A stretch of DNA of 64,000 nucleotides from Mucilaginibacter glaciei (GCF_014773245.1 NZ_JACWMX010000013.1:1-64000); one strand, 5' to 3'; shown: positions 52,684-62,448, counted from the stretch's first letter. Numbers and translations: made by a program. Notes: generated from the sequence alone by a model not told the origin.

Positions 52684-55488
52684 ATGATCAAACGTTTCGC
52701 CTGTTTTTTGTTTTGCCTCTGCAGCTTCCATTTTTCATGGGGGCAAACTATTGCAGACGATCAACTGATTGCCAAAACATACGCAGCGTCACCAGATATT
52801 CAACCCGTAAAACCCGGTACCGATCGTTACTACTTAGTACGGTTTAAAGGCGTACCAAACAAGCAACTACACCTTCTAAAACAAATCAGCAGAAACTATT
52901 ATGTCGTGACATCGCGCGATAGTCTACCTGCCGATAAAAATATTTTAAGCGCCACTCCCGCAAACAGCTTATGGAAAGCTGATGACGGCCTGGCACAGCT
53001 TACCCAAAAACGCCCCGGCACCACCCGTTTGGTAGATCTGGTAATTAAACAAAAAAGCCCGGCCCTGCTTAATGAACTTTCAAATACAGGTGATATCATC
53101 GCCACATCGGGCAACATCATCACCCTGAAAGTAGCCCTAAAAAAACTGCCCGCACTTTTAAATAACACAGCTATTGAATTTGCCGGCATGCAACGCCGCG
53201 CGCACGAAGAACTGGTGATCAACGATATTGACCTGGGCAGTAACAACCTTTCGGCAATTGCCGATAACTACCCTGCCATTAACGGCACAGGAATAAACGT
53301 TAGCGTTAAGGAAGAAAAGTATGACCTGACTGATCTCGACCTGCTGGGCCGGTCGTTCACCTCCATCACTCCATCAGATAAGGTAACCGGGCATGCCACC
53401 ATTATGGCTACGCTGATTGGTGGTAACGGCAATTCGTTTATTCGCGGGCTGGGTGCTGCCCCGACGGTTAAATTCACCTCGTCTACTTTCGCCAGGCTGC
53501 TTCCGGATACCATTACTATTTTCAGGAGCAATAACATCAGCGTACAAAATCACTCATACGGCACCGGGATCGAAAACTTTTACGGTATCGAAGCGCAGGC
53601 TTACGATAAACAAATTTATGAGGCCGATACCCTTATCCATGTTTTTTCGTCGGGCAATATCGGTACATCCACACCGGCAACAGGTGTATATAAGGGGCTG
53701 GCCAATATGGCTAACCTATCGGGCACATTCAAGCAGGCCAAAAATGTGATCGTAGTTGGCGGTACTAACCGGCTTAATATCCCCGAGGCCTTGAGCTCAT
53801 CGGGCCCGGCTTATGACGGCCGCATTAAACCCGAAGTAATTGCCGGTGGCGAAGATGGAACCTCGGGCGCGGCGGCATTAACCAGCGGCACGGTGGCCTT
53901 GCTGCAACAAGCCTATAAAAAGCAAACCGGTAAATTACCATCTGCAGCATTGATAAAAAGTGTGTTAATTAATGCTGCCGATGATATCGGGCTGCCAAAT
54001 CCCGATCATAAAACAGGCTACGGCAAACTAAACGGACTGGAAGCGGTAAGGACAATCACCGACAACCGTTTTAAAATCGGCTCGCTGGCTAACAGGCAGC
54101 AGCTAACCTATCAAATTACGGTACCTGCAAACAGCAGGGAGTTTAAAGTTTCATTAGCCTGGAATGATATTGCAGCGGCACTGAATGCCCCCTCGGCATT
54201 GATCAATGATCTGGACCTGTCTGTCCGCTCCCCTTCCGGTCAGGTGATACTACCATGGACGCTAAGCAGCTTCCCTAATATTGATTCGTTAGTTAAACCC
54301 GCTAAACACAGCCGCGATTCGTTAAACAACACCGAGCAGGTAAGCATACCCAACCCCGATGCAGGCGTGTATACTGTAACCATATCGGCACGTAATATTA
54401 CCACCCCGGTGCAGGCTTTTTACATCGCCTATCAAACTAAATTATCAGATCAGTTCGAGTGGACCTATCCATCGGGCAGCAACCAGCTATTCGCTGCCGA
54501 AGATAATTACCTGCGTTGGCAAAACACCCATAACGCAGCAAGCGGCACCCTAAGCATCAGTTATGACCACGGCGCAACTTACAACAAAGTGGCCGACTTA
54601 GCCCCTGCAAACAATTTATACCAATTTGCAGCACCGGATGTATTTACCCGTGCTATATTGAAAATGACAGTTAATGGTACGGATCACATCAGCAAGGAGT
54701 TTAGCTTATCAAAACCCCTTAATGTAAACGTTGGTTTTGATTGTGCCGATGGCACGCTGCTGCACTGGAACCCCCAACCCGGAGCTACCGGCTATGTGGT
54801 TTATACGATCAAAGACAATATCCTGCAAAAACTAACAACCGCTACAGATACGTCGGTAGTTATCCCCGTACAAATGCAAATCTCCAAATACTTTGCGGTG
54901 AGTGCACTTGGTAACGGTTTTGAAGGTTTAAAAAGTTTTACCATCAACGCTACAACGCAAGGCGTCGGCTGTTATGTAAAAACACTCCTGGCCAATGTAA
55001 TTGACGATAAAAGTATCGGGTTGACCCTGAGCCTGGGCAGTATTGTTAACCTCAAATCCATCACCTGGGAGCGGTTAACCGGCACTAATACATTCACCAC
55101 GCTGGGCAACACCATCATCAACCCAAATGCACTTACCTACAACTTTACAGATGCCGCCCCTAAAAAAGGCTTAAATTATTACCGCGCAACGCTCACCACT
55201 ACCGATGGCCGGTCTATCTACTCAGATCTTGCAAACGCCACCCTGCTGCAAAGTAACCAGTTTACCCTATACCCCAACCCGGTTACTACCCAGGTAACGA
55301 TACTAACCGGCGAACAAAAAGATTTTGAAATTAAGTTTTACGACATGGCCGGAAAGTTAAGCCTAACGAAAACTTTTAACGGACTGCAAAATACCGTACC
55401 TGTTAATTTGATCCCCGGATCATATGCCTACGCCATTACCCTCGGCGGCAAAACTATTTCTACAGGCAAAATTTTAAAAGCACTGTAA
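52684..55488 (+). CDS. S8 subtilisin-like protease with type IX sorting domain
   Basis: A 934-residue secreted protein. Signal peptide (IKRFACFLFCLCSFHFSWG), an inhibitor-like prodomain (~20-195), the S8 fold (~200-450), then beta-sandwich/Ig-like domains and a C-terminal sorting domain (FTLYPNPVTTQVTIL). The catalytic His (~237, GHATIMATLIGG), the oxyanion Asn (SSGNIGT) and Ser (~394, GTSGAAALTSG) are seen. The expected catalytic Asp is Glu in GINVSVKEEKYD, so activity is uncertain. The start at 52684 begins the signal peptide; an upstream in-frame ATG at 52666 is less likely. It is a likely client of the window's own type IX system. Confidence 0.87.
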   Translation: MIKRFACFLFCLCSFHFSWGQTIADDQLIAKTYAASPDIQPVKPGTDRYYLVRFKGVPNKQLHLLKQISRNYYVVTSRDSLPADKNILSATPANSLWKADDGLAQLTQKRPGTTRLVDLVIKQKSPALLNELSNTGDIIATSGNIITLKVALKKLPALLNNTAIEFAGMQRRAHEELVINDIDLGSNNLSAIADNYPAINGTGINVSVKEEKYDLTDLDLLGRSFTSITPSDKVTGHATIMATLIGGNGNSFIRGLGAAPTVKFTSSTFARLLPDTITIFRSNNISVQNHSYGTGIENFYGIEAQAYDKQIYEADTLIHVFSSGNIGTSTPATGVYKGLANMANLSGTFKQAKNVIVVGGTNRLNIPEALSSSGPAYDGRIKPEVIAGGEDGTSGAAALTSGTVALLQQAYKKQTGKLPSAALIKSVLINAADDIGLPNPDHKTGYGKLNGLEAVRTITDNRFKIGSLANRQQLTYQITVPANSREFKVSLAWNDIAAALNAPSALINDLDLSVRSPSGQVILPWTLSSFPNIDSLVKPAKHSRDSLNNTEQVSIPNPDAGVYTVTISARNITTPVQAFYIAYQTKLSDQFEWTYPSGSNQLFAAEDNYLRWQNTHNAASGTLSISYDHGATYNKVADLAPANNLYQFAAPDVFTRAILKMTVNGTDHISKEFSLSKPLNVNVGFDCADGTLLHWNPQPGATGYVVYTIKDNILQKLTTATDTSVVIPVQMQISKYFAVSALGNGFEGLKSFTINATTQGVGCYVKTLLANVIDDKSIGLTLSLGSIVNLKSITWERLTGTNTFTTLGNTIINPNALTYNFTDAAPKKGLNYYRATLTTTDGRSIYSDLANATLLQSNQFTLYPNPVTTQVTILTGEQKDFEIKFYDMAGKLSLTKTFNGLQNTVPVNLIPGSYAYAITLGGKTISTGKILKAL

Positions 55489-55598
55489 CGAAAACCGCTA
55501 TTTAACACTCTTACCATAGATTTTAACATAAATTAACATTCTATTTATTTGTACGACTAAGATTTTAGTTATAAATTGCCCTTGCCTAATCACCCAAT

Positions 55599-58421
55599 AT
55601 GAAATTAACCTGTACCTTACTATCTTTCTTACTTTTATGTTCCGTTACCGCGTTTTCGCAAACATCGTTTAACACCAAGGGGCCTAATTTAATCAAGGGT
55701 TTAATAATCGATAGCGCATCAAACGCTAAACTGATCAATGCATCTGTCAGCGTTTTACGCGCAAAAGACTCAACCCTGGTAAAGTTTACCCGTGCAACTA
55801 ACGGCGGTGCCTTTACCATTAATAACATTGGCACCGGCAAATTTATATTGCTGGTTACTTACCCCCAATATGCTGATTATGTGGAGGATTTTACCTTGGA
55901 CTCTGTAAAGAACCAAAAGAATTTTGGCAGTGTTGATCTGCAATTAAAATCGCGGTTATTAAGTACCGTTATTGTAAAAGGCACTGTAGCTGCCATCAAA
56001 ATAAAGGGCGATACCACCGAGTTTAATGCCAAAGCCTTTGCAATTGAACCAAATTCGAAGGTTGAAGACCTCCTAAAACAACTACCGGGCATACAGGTAG
56101 ATAAAGACGGCAAGATAACTGCCCAGGGCCAAACGGTAAGCAAAGTACTGGTAGACGGGGAAGAGTTTTTTGGCGATGACCCTACGCTGGTTACCAAAAA
56201 CATCCGTGGCGACATGGTAGATAAAGTGCAGCTTTACGACAAAAAAAGCGACCAGGCTACTTTTACCGGCATCGACGACGGTAAAAAGACAAAGACGATA
56301 AACATTAAACTGAAAGAAGATAAAAAGAGCGGCTACTTTGGTAAGATTGATGCCGGCGTAGGTACAGATGGCTTTTACCAGGGTCAGGGACTTTTTAACA
56401 AGTTTAAGGGCAAAAAGAAAATGTCGGCCTATGGCACAATCGGCAATACCGGCAAAACAGGTTTAGGCTGGAATGATAACAGCAAATTAGGAACCGGTGG
56501 CGGCGGCGAGATGAACGAAGATGGCAACATCTACTTTAGTGGCGGCGATGGCGGGTTGGACTCTTTTGGCGGCCAATATGACGGGCGCGGATTACCAATA
56601 GCGCGTACCGGCGGATTACATTACGACGATAAGTGGAAAAATGATAAATACACCCTTAACACCAACTATAAAATAGGATCGTTAGAGGTGGATGGTAAAA
56701 GCAATACGATACAGCAGCTAAACCTGCCGGGCAATGTGCTTAATACCAATACCGACGAAACCTTTAACAACTACGCTTTCAGGCAAAAGCTGGATGTAAC
56801 GTATTCTATCAAACTGGATACAACATCAACCTTAAAGATCTCTGTAGACGGAACTTTAAAAAACACAAAGACCAACAGCAATAATTTTGCTACCAGCACC
56901 CGCGAAGATGGCAGCCTGCTAAACACCAACGGCCGTAATTTAACTAATAATGTAGACCAGCAGTTATTTAACGCCAGCGCATTTTATACTAAAAAATTAA
57001 AAAAACCGGGCCGCACCATTTCATTTAACGTTACTACGGGGCTAACCGATAGTAAAGCAAACGGTTTCCTGAAATCGACCCTTAACCTTTACAATCAGCA
57101 AGGCCAGCTGGATAGCGCCCAGGTGATAGATCAGCAGAAAACTGATAAAACCAAAACATCAAAACTAACTACCAACCTAATTTATACCGAACCGCTTAGT
57201 AAATATCTGTCGATGATATTGAATTACGGCATTGGTTTAAATAACAGCAATGCCGATCGTAAATCGTTCGATCAGTCGTCCCCCGGCGTGTACAACGTTT
57301 TAAACGACTCGTTAAGTAACCATTACGTTTTTAATCAAACGTCAAACATTGGTGGCTTAAACTTCAACTTAAAAAAGGGTAAAACCATCTTCCGTTTCGG
57401 ATCGGGCATTGCCAACATCCATTACAAACAGGTTGATGAAATAACCGGCAACTTTGCCGAACGTAACTTTACAAACTTAAGTCCGCAAGCCAATTTAAGT
57501 TACAAGTTCTCTACCTACAGTAATTTAAACATTGGCTACAACGGTAACCAAACACAACCTACTATTGATCAGTTGCAACCCATCCGTGTAAATACCAACC
57601 CGCTAAATGTTATCATCGGTAACCCTGCCCTGCGCCCGGCTTTCCGCAACTCGTTTAACCTGTGGTATAACTCTTACAAAGTTATCAGCGATCAAAGTGT
57701 TTACTTATCCGGTAATTATAGCTTTACCACCAACCCTATTGTTAACAATACCGTTACCGACCCTATTTTGGGTAAGAGTACCACCCAGGCGCTTAACCTG
57801 CCGGGCCAAAAACCATTTAATTACAACATATACAGCAGTGCAAGCCGTAAGTTTTTGGGCATAAACGTAGGTCTCGACCTGTCATCCAACGGGAATGTTT
57901 ATTACAGTTTGATCAATAGCGAGCTTAATAAAACCAAATCAACCAGGTACAGCGGCCAGTTATCGCTATCAAAATACAAAGAGAAAAAATACCAGATCTA
58001 TATCAACGCAGGCCCGGGTTACACCATCGGCCAGTCGTCGCTGCAACCACTTATCAATAACAACGGCCGTGGTTTTGATGCCAATTATTTTATGAGCATT
58101 TACTTGCCGGGCAAAATTCAGATAGCCAGCGATGGTCAGTACGAGTACAAGGCACCTACGCAATCGTTCAGTACAGATTTCCGTCAGACTATTATTAACG
58201 CCAGCATTACTAAATCATTCTTCAAAGGCGAGGGGTTAAAATTATCCATCAAAGGGAATGATCTGCTCAATCAAAACTCGGGCTTTACGCGCAGTGCTTC
58301 GGCTAATTTAATTACGCAGAACACGTATACCACCATCAGGCGCTACTACATGCTCTCGGTAGTGTGGGATTTTAGCGGGTTTGGTAAAGGCACGGCGGCG
58401 GCAGCACCGGCGGTTAAATAA
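55599..58421 (+). CDS. Outer-membrane beta-barrel (TonB-receptor-like) protein
   Basis: A 940-residue protein with a signal peptide, a carboxypeptidase regulatory-like Ig domain (~residues 28-110), a plug-like domain (VEDLLKQLPGIQVDKDGKI, VDKVQLYDKKSDQATFTGID) and a long beta-barrel with alternating strands ending in FSGFG. There is no obvious TonB box, and no SusD partner follows. These barrels (OMP_b-brl_3 type) often pair with GLPGLI genes, as here. Substrate unknown. Confidence 0.9.
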   Translation: MKLTCTLLSFLLLCSVTAFSQTSFNTKGPNLIKGLIIDSASNAKLINASVSVLRAKDSTLVKFTRATNGGAFTINNIGTGKFILLVTYPQYADYVEDFTLDSVKNQKNFGSVDLQLKSRLLSTVIVKGTVAAIKIKGDTTEFNAKAFAIEPNSKVEDLLKQLPGIQVDKDGKITAQGQTVSKVLVDGEEFFGDDPTLVTKNIRGDMVDKVQLYDKKSDQATFTGIDDGKKTKTINIKLKEDKKSGYFGKIDAGVGTDGFYQGQGLFNKFKGKKKMSAYGTIGNTGKTGLGWNDNSKLGTGGGGEMNEDGNIYFSGGDGGLDSFGGQYDGRGLPIARTGGLHYDDKWKNDKYTLNTNYKIGSLEVDGKSNTIQQLNLPGNVLNTNTDETFNNYAFRQKLDVTYSIKLDTTSTLKISVDGTLKNTKTNSNNFATSTREDGSLLNTNGRNLTNNVDQQLFNASAFYTKKLKKPGRTISFNVTTGLTDSKANGFLKSTLNLYNQQGQLDSAQVIDQQKTDKTKTSKLTTNLIYTEPLSKYLSMILNYGIGLNNSNADRKSFDQSSPGVYNVLNDSLSNHYVFNQTSNIGGLNFNLKKGKTIFRFGSGIANIHYKQVDEITGNFAERNFTNLSPQANLSYKFSTYSNLNIGYNGNQTQPTIDQLQPIRVNTNPLNVIIGNPALRPAFRNSFNLWYNSYKVISDQSVYLSGNYSFTTNPIVNNTVTDPILGKSTTQALNLPGQKPFNYNIYSSASRKFLGINVGLDLSSNGNVYYSLINSELNKTKSTRYSGQLSLSKYKEKKYQIYINAGPGYTIGQSSLQPLINNNGRGFDANYFMSIYLPGKIQIASDGQYEYKAPTQSFSTDFRQTIINASITKSFFKGEGLKLSIKGNDLLNQNSGFTRSASANLITQNTYTTIRRYYMLSVVWDFSGFGKGTAAAAPAVK

Positions 58422-58460
58422 TTTGTAAATTTATATCATCAATAAAAAGACGTTATAGCA

Positions 58461-59237
58461 ATGAAAAAATATCTATTGATCATCATCGCCCTGTTTAGCA
58501 GCAGCAATTTGTTGTTTGCCCAGAACGCGCACTTTACCACCCAGGGCACCATTGAGTTTGAAAAGCGGGTAAACATGTACGGCGTTATTAAAAAAGCCAT
58601 TAATAAGGATAACGAAACCTGGTACACCCCGGCTTTTGAATCGTACAAGAAAACGCAACCCCAGTTTAAGGTGCTGAAGAGTACGCTAACCTTTGCTAAC
58701 AATAAATCGTTGTATACCCCTGTAAAAGACGATTCGCCGCCTACCAACAGCTGGTTTAGCGATATGCCCCTGGCACAGCAAATCAACATTGTTTATACCG
58801 ATCTGAACAATTATTACAGCACCACCAACAAAAAGGTATTTGAAGAAACCTTCCTGGTAAAAGATACCGCCCGCAAGATTAACTGGAAGATCACTAACGA
58901 AACCCGCGACATTGCCGGCTACACCTGCCGCCGTGCCAACGCCATTGTTATGGACTCTATTTACGTAGTGGCCTTTTACACCGACGAGATCCCCGTGGCC
59001 GGTGGCCCCGAATCATTTACCGGCCTGCCCGGGATGATATTAGGTGTAGCCCTGCCGCACGACAACGTTACCTGGTTTGCCACCAAAGTAACCGATGCCC
59101 CCGTACCCGAATTAGCCATGAAGGTACCCGCCAAAGGTAAGGTAGTTACCTACGCAAGCCTTAAAACCACCCTCACCAACGTCATGAAAGACTGGGGCGA
59201 ATACGGTAAGAAGTTTTTTAGTATTTACCTGTTATAA
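58461..59237 (+). CDS. GLPGLI family protein
   Basis: A 258-residue secreted protein with signal peptide (KKYLLIIIALFSSSNLLFAQ) and the name-giving motif as FTGLPGMILGVAL near residue 190. It belongs to a Bacteroidota family of unknown function typically encoded next to TonB-receptor-like barrels, as it is here (40 bp downstream). They are thought to work together at the envelope. Confidence 0.92.
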   Translation: MKKYLLIIIALFSSSNLLFAQNAHFTTQGTIEFEKRVNMYGVIKKAINKDNETWYTPAFESYKKTQPQFKVLKSTLTFANNKSLYTPVKDDSPPTNSWFSDMPLAQQINIVYTDLNNYYSTTNKKVFEETFLVKDTARKINWKITNETRDIAGYTCRRANAIVMDSIYVVAFYTDEIPVAGGPESFTGLPGMILGVALPHDNVTWFATKVTDAPVPELAMKVPAKGKVVTYASLKTTLTNVMKDWGEYGKKFFSIYLL

Positions 59238-59247
59238 GTAAAAACTA

Positions 59248-59311
59248 AAAAGTCAAAATTCAAAAAATACTGAAGCCATCAAAGCTTTTTTACTTTTGAA
59301 TTTTGACTTTT
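59248..59311. repeat. Inverted repeat between convergent genes
   Basis: Perfect 18-bp arms (AAAAGTCAAAATTCAAAA, 59248-59265, complement at 59294-59311) surround a 28-base loop, between the GLPGLI gene and the convergent isomerase. The word TCAAAATTCAAAA repeats within it. It may act as a bidirectional terminator. Confidence 0.75.
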
Positions 59312-59317
59312 GAATTT

Positions 59318-60211
59318 CTACACCAGCCGCATCTTTTTTAAGTATGCGGCATTTTTTTGGGCGCTTTGCATAGGGGTTTCTTTGTAATAGCGTTCGCCTT
59401 CTACAAAAAAGTAGTGCATACCTTCAGCGATGCCGGCGCGGATCAGTTTGGGATAGTTGACAATACCCTCGCCCAGATCACAGGATGATTCTTCTTTGCT
59501 GCCCGCGGGCAGGCGTACCTTCAGCACATCGCGCATATGCATGAGTTTGAACCGGCCGTTATATTTTTTCAGATACGCATAAGGGTCCTGGCCCTCGGTT
59601 ACGGTGTAGTATACATCCATTTGGTAATAAACCAGCGCCGGGTCGGTATTGGCGAGGAGCACGTTGATCGGCAACTGCCCGTCGACTGGCTTATAGGGGT
59701 AATCGTGCGGGTGGTAACCGTAGCGCAGGCCATGCTTTTTGCAGATGGCTCCGCGCTGGTTAAAATCGTCGGCGAAGTGCTTGAAGGTTTCGATGCTTTT
59801 TTGCGGGCCTAACCAGGGGCAAATGATATACTTCATCCCGATCTCGGCAGCCTGGGCGGCCATCTGCTCGAACTCGGCGGTGCCCATGGGGTTGTGGTGG
59901 GTACTCACCAGTTTGAGGCCGTTATCTGCCGCCAGTTTCTTAAACTCGGTGTTCTTCATCCCCCAGAAGATCCCTTTGTCGCTGCCGTAACTTTCCAGTT
60001 GCTTGTAGCCCAGTTTACCTAATTGTTTGAGCGTACCCGGGGTGTCGCGCTCCACATCATTGCGTACCATGTACAATTGGATGCCCATCCCGCCGGGAAG
60101 GGTGGGTGCGGCCGCTGTCGCCGCCATGGCGTTTGCCATTGCTGCCGATGCGGTTAGCAGGCCGCTGCTGTATATAAAGTTTCTTCTGTTCATTTGGTTC
60201 ATTGGTGTCAA
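59318..60211 (-). CDS. Sugar phosphate isomerase/epimerase family protein
   Basis: A 297-residue TIM-barrel protein of the xylose-isomerase-like (AP-endonuclease 2) superfamily. It has a twin-arginine-like leader (NRRNFIYSSGLLTASAAMANAM), so it may be exported folded. Motifs include GIQLYMVRNDVERD, YGYHPHDYPY, PALVYYQMDVYYT and HMRDV. By family it is a sugar or inositol isomerase/epimerase; the substrate is not defined. It is next to a Gfo/Idh/MocA dehydrogenase, a frequent pair in keto-sugar or inositol-type catabolism, but a 406-bp repeat-filled gap separates them. Confidence 0.85.
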   Translation of the reverse strand: MTPMNQMNRRNFIYSSGLLTASAAMANAMAATAAAPTLPGGMGIQLYMVRNDVERDTPGTLKQLGKLGYKQLESYGSDKGIFWGMKNTEFKKLAADNGLKLVSTHHNPMGTAEFEQMAAQAAEIGMKYIICPWLGPQKSIETFKHFADDFNQRGAICKKHGLRYGYHPHDYPYKPVDGQLPINVLLANTDPALVYYQMDVYYTVTEGQDPYAYLKKYNGRFKLMHMRDVLKVRLPAGSKEESSCDLGEGIVNYPKLIRAGIAEGMHYFFVEGERYYKETPMQSAQKNAAYLKKMRLV

Positions 60212-60231
60212 TGGTTCATTAGTTTATTAGT

Positions 60232-60315
60232 GTCATTGCGAACGATAGCGTGGCAATCTCAGAGGACAAGCGGATATGCTGAGTTTGCCGCGTTGCTGTC
60301 GCTCCTCGTAATGAC
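60232..60315. repeat. Palindromic repeat, copy 5
   Basis: The same ~84-bp palindromic unit as the 43876 array (starts GTCATTGCGAACGATAGCGT and ends CGTAATGAC), somewhat diverged. It lies just upstream of the isomerase start. Confidence 0.9.
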
Positions 60316-60340
60316 ACGGTTGTTTATCATTCTATACAAT

Positions 60341-60424
60341 GTCATTGCGAGCGATAGCGTGGCAATCTCATAGGACATGCGGATATGCTGAGATTGCCGC
60401 GTCGCTGCGCTCCTCGCAATGACA
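60341..60424. repeat. Palindromic repeat, copy 6
   Basis: Another unit, nearly identical in its ends to copies 2-4 of the 43876 array. It starts 109 bp after copy 5, with a different spacer. Together the two fill half of the 60212-60617 gap. Confidence 0.92.
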
Positions 60425-60437
60425 TGGTATTTATTTT

Positions 60438-60530
60438 CGCGTTAGGGATTGCAGCGGATACCGGCCTTGCGCCTAAGGCCTGCAGGCGTATGAGCGGAAA
60501 GCCCGGCCCGCAGGGAACGCCATTGCAACG
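60438..60530. repeat. GC-rich REP-like sequence
   Basis: A GC-rich stretch (GGGATTGCAGCGGATACC, then GCGTATGAGCGGAAAGCCC and GCAGGGAACGCC) with internal partial symmetry (GCGCCTAAGGCCTGCAGGC). Similar wording is familiar from dispersed elements of Sphingobacteriaceae genomes. Short ORFs across it are spurious. Confidence 0.5.
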
Positions 60531-60612
60531 AGGCAAGACTTTTAGACGCAAGACAAAAGACTGTAAATAGCTCCCTTCTTGATTCTTAGGTCTTGGCTTC
60601 TTGCTGCTGCGC
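60524..60612. repeat. Imperfect inverted 'phrase' repeat
   Basis: Words such as GGCAAGACTTTTAGACGCAA and CAAGACAAAAGAC face TTGATTCTTAGGTCTTGGC and TTCTTGCTG on the other strand. It is one of several similar intergenic pieces in this window. Confidence 0.4.
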
Positions 60613-60617
60613 CTCCC

Positions 60618-61805
60618 CTACATATCCCTCACCACTACTTCGCCGGTTGTTTTATCTTTTAGGAGCAGCTTTTTTTGCCCGTGCGGAAGGATCTCTTCTT
60701 TGATGAGGTAGTACTGCTCGTTGTACACGGCAAAGTCGGAGGCTATTTGGGTGTCGTTGCTGCCGCGCCAATCGTCAATGACTACCTTTTCCCAGGCGCC
60801 GCTTTTAGCCGATGCGTAGGCGGCGTCGATAATGGCATTCACCACATAACCGTCGTAAAAAGTTTCGGTGGGTTCGCGGTGGCCGTCAATGGCCTCGAAC
60901 ATATCGGTAAACATGTGGTTGTAGCCCAGCTCGTTCACCTCGTCGCCCACGGGGAAGAGCCAGCCGCTGCTGCTCTCGGCCTTTTCGGCCACGTAACCGC
61001 CACCCTTGCCGGTGCTGAACATATCGAACCCGGTGCGCATAAAATTATTGATCCAGATGGTGCCCTCGGTGCCCATCACCTCGTCGCGCAGGTCCATACC
61101 GCCGCGGAAACACCAGCTCACCTCGAACTGCCCGATAGCCCCGTTGGCATACTTGACCATGCCGATGGCGTTATCCTCGGCATCGATAGGGTGCACCTGC
61201 GTGGCCGCCCAGCACATCACCTCGACCGGCCGAACCTGCTTGCCGATATAGCTGCGCGCAATTTCGATACAGTGGCAACCCAGATCGACAATGGCCCCGC
61301 CGCCGCTTTGCTCCTTATCCCAAAACCAGTTGCTGTGGGGGCCGGGGTGCGCTTCCCGACTTTTGGCCCACAGCACCCTGCCCAATGCGCCCGCCTTTAC
61401 GCTGGCAAGGCTTTTGTTAAATTTGGGGGTGTAGCACAAATCTTCGAGGTAGCCGCCCATTACGCCCGCCGCCTCTACGGCATCCAGCATTTGTTTAGCC
61501 TCGTGCGCGGTTCGCCCCAGGGGTTTGGTACACAGCACATGCTTACCCGCTTTGGCGCAGGCCTGTACGGCGGCCAGGTGCAGATCGTTCGGCAGCGAAA
61601 TCACCACCACATCTACCTCGGGGTGGTTCACCACATCATACATACTGTCGCTGTACACGGGCAGGTTATAATCTTGTGCAAATTGTTTGGCCTTTTTTAT
61701 ATCGCGACTGTACACGGCGTGCAACTTATCCAGCCGGCGGTGCCCCACCAGCGAATCGGCATAGAAACGCGCAATAAAGCCCGAGCCAAGCATAGCAATT
61801 TTCAT
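60618..61805 (-). CDS. Gfo/Idh/MocA family oxidoreductase
   Basis: A 395-residue NAD(P)-dependent dehydrogenase. The Rossmann motif GSGFIARFYADSL opens the protein and CTKPLGRTAHEAKQML carries the conserved Lys-Pro of the family; HCIEIARSYIG follows. The frame stays open to 62120, but the added ~105 residues are repeat-derived and rich in Pro/His, so the ATG at 61805 (MKIAMLGSGF) is used. Substrate probably a sugar or inositol derivative, in step with the adjacent isomerase. Confidence 0.9.
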   Translation of the reverse strand: MKIAMLGSGFIARFYADSLVGHRRLDKLHAVYSRDIKKAKQFAQDYNLPVYSDSMYDVVNHPEVDVVVISLPNDLHLAAVQACAKAGKHVLCTKPLGRTAHEAKQMLDAVEAAGVMGGYLEDLCYTPKFNKSLASVKAGALGRVLWAKSREAHPGPHSNWFWDKEQSGGGAIVDLGCHCIEIARSYIGKQVRPVEVMCWAATQVHPIDAEDNAIGMVKYANGAIGQFEVSWCFRGGMDLRDEVMGTEGTIWINNFMRTGFDMFSTGKGGGYVAEKAESSSGWLFPVGDEVNELGYNHMFTDMFEAIDGHREPTETFYDGYVVNAIIDAAYASAKSGAWEKVVIDDWRGSNDTQIASDFAVYNEQYYLIKEEILPHGQKKLLLKDKTTGEVVVRDM

Positions 61806-61858
61806 AAGCGGTAAATTTATTATTGGTTTATAATTGGCCTTTAAGATACCAGTAGATG

Positions 61859-62000
61859 TGCAGATATGCAAATGTGCGGATGTGCGGATTTGGAGTGAGG
61901 AGGGTGGTGCGGGGAGCGGGGAGCGGGGTGGAAGGTGCGGGTGTGGGGGAAGCGGTGAGGTGCGGGTGCGGGGGGTGGGGAGCGGGTGGCAACCCTGGCG
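61859..62000. repeat. Word-repeat and G-rich low-complexity spacer
   Basis: The plus strand first repeats words (GTGCAGATATGCAAATGTGC), then becomes strongly G-rich (GCGGGGAGCGGGGAGCGGGG and similar, ~61911-61988) with many runs of four or more G, able to form quadruplexes. It is ~100 bp upstream of the dehydrogenase start. Confidence 0.7.
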
Positions 62001-62001
62001 C

Positions 62002-62103
62002 GTCTTTGCGAGGTACGAAGCAATCTCCCGATAGGCAGGTACGCTTTGCAGAGCCCGCTTGTCATGGTGAGCCTGCCGACTGTCATGGTGAGCCTGTCGA
62101 ACC
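62002..62103. repeat. Dispersed-type short repeats
   Basis: GTCTTTGCGAGGTACGAAGC is a half-copy of the GTCATTGCGAG type of palindrome. It is followed by two direct copies, 21 bp apart, of GTCATGGTGAGCCTG plus CCGAC/TCGA at 62061 and 62082. Confidence 0.7.
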
Positions 62104-62353
62104 ACACGCACACGAAGCAATTTTCAGCATCTGGGCCATTATTATTCTGCTCATTCTAAAATACTGTAAATTCTGATTCAGACAATGTCGAACCCTTAGT
62201 AAAGCAACGCCAGTGCCTTGTAGCTACCGGTAGCCCCGCTTTCTGTACAAGCTTTGCCCCCGATGCTTGCCCCCACCGCTCCGGCAAAGGCTTTCCCGCC
62301 AATCGGGTTTAGGGGTGGTAGGTCTGTACGTTTTGGCGAGCGGGATTTAGGCG

Positions 62354-62395
62354 GCTGGCGCACACGCGGCACGCGTGCGCCAGCGGGGGGGGGGG
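62354..62395. repeat. Hairpin followed by a G11 tract
   Basis: The 10-bp arms GCTGGCGCAC and GTGCGCCAGC (62354-62363, 62375-62384) are directly followed by 11 consecutive G (62385-62395), 54 bp from the 3' end of the methyltransferase gene. The rest of 62104-62448 is GC-rich and has no gene that I can support. Confidence 0.7.
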
Positions 62396-62448
62396 ACTCT
62401 GCCAGTAGCGAGAGGACTTACTACAGCGAAGAATCTCCATGGTAGTAA

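Noticed and set aside
60342..60551. Short ORF reading SLRGAQRRGNLS
   Set aside because: It is a translation of the palindromic repeat, a familiar spurious product.
60675..61814. A 379-codon open frame on the plus strand, antisense to the dehydrogenase
   Set aside because: It mirrors a well-supported Gfo/Idh/MocA gene; composition is that of the reverse complement, with no recognisable domain.
61806..62120. N-terminal extension of the dehydrogenase frame to 62120
   Set aside because: Encoded residues come from repeats and G-rich low complexity (RQAHHD, PLPPHPHLPP); the Rossmann motif starts right at the 61805 ATG.
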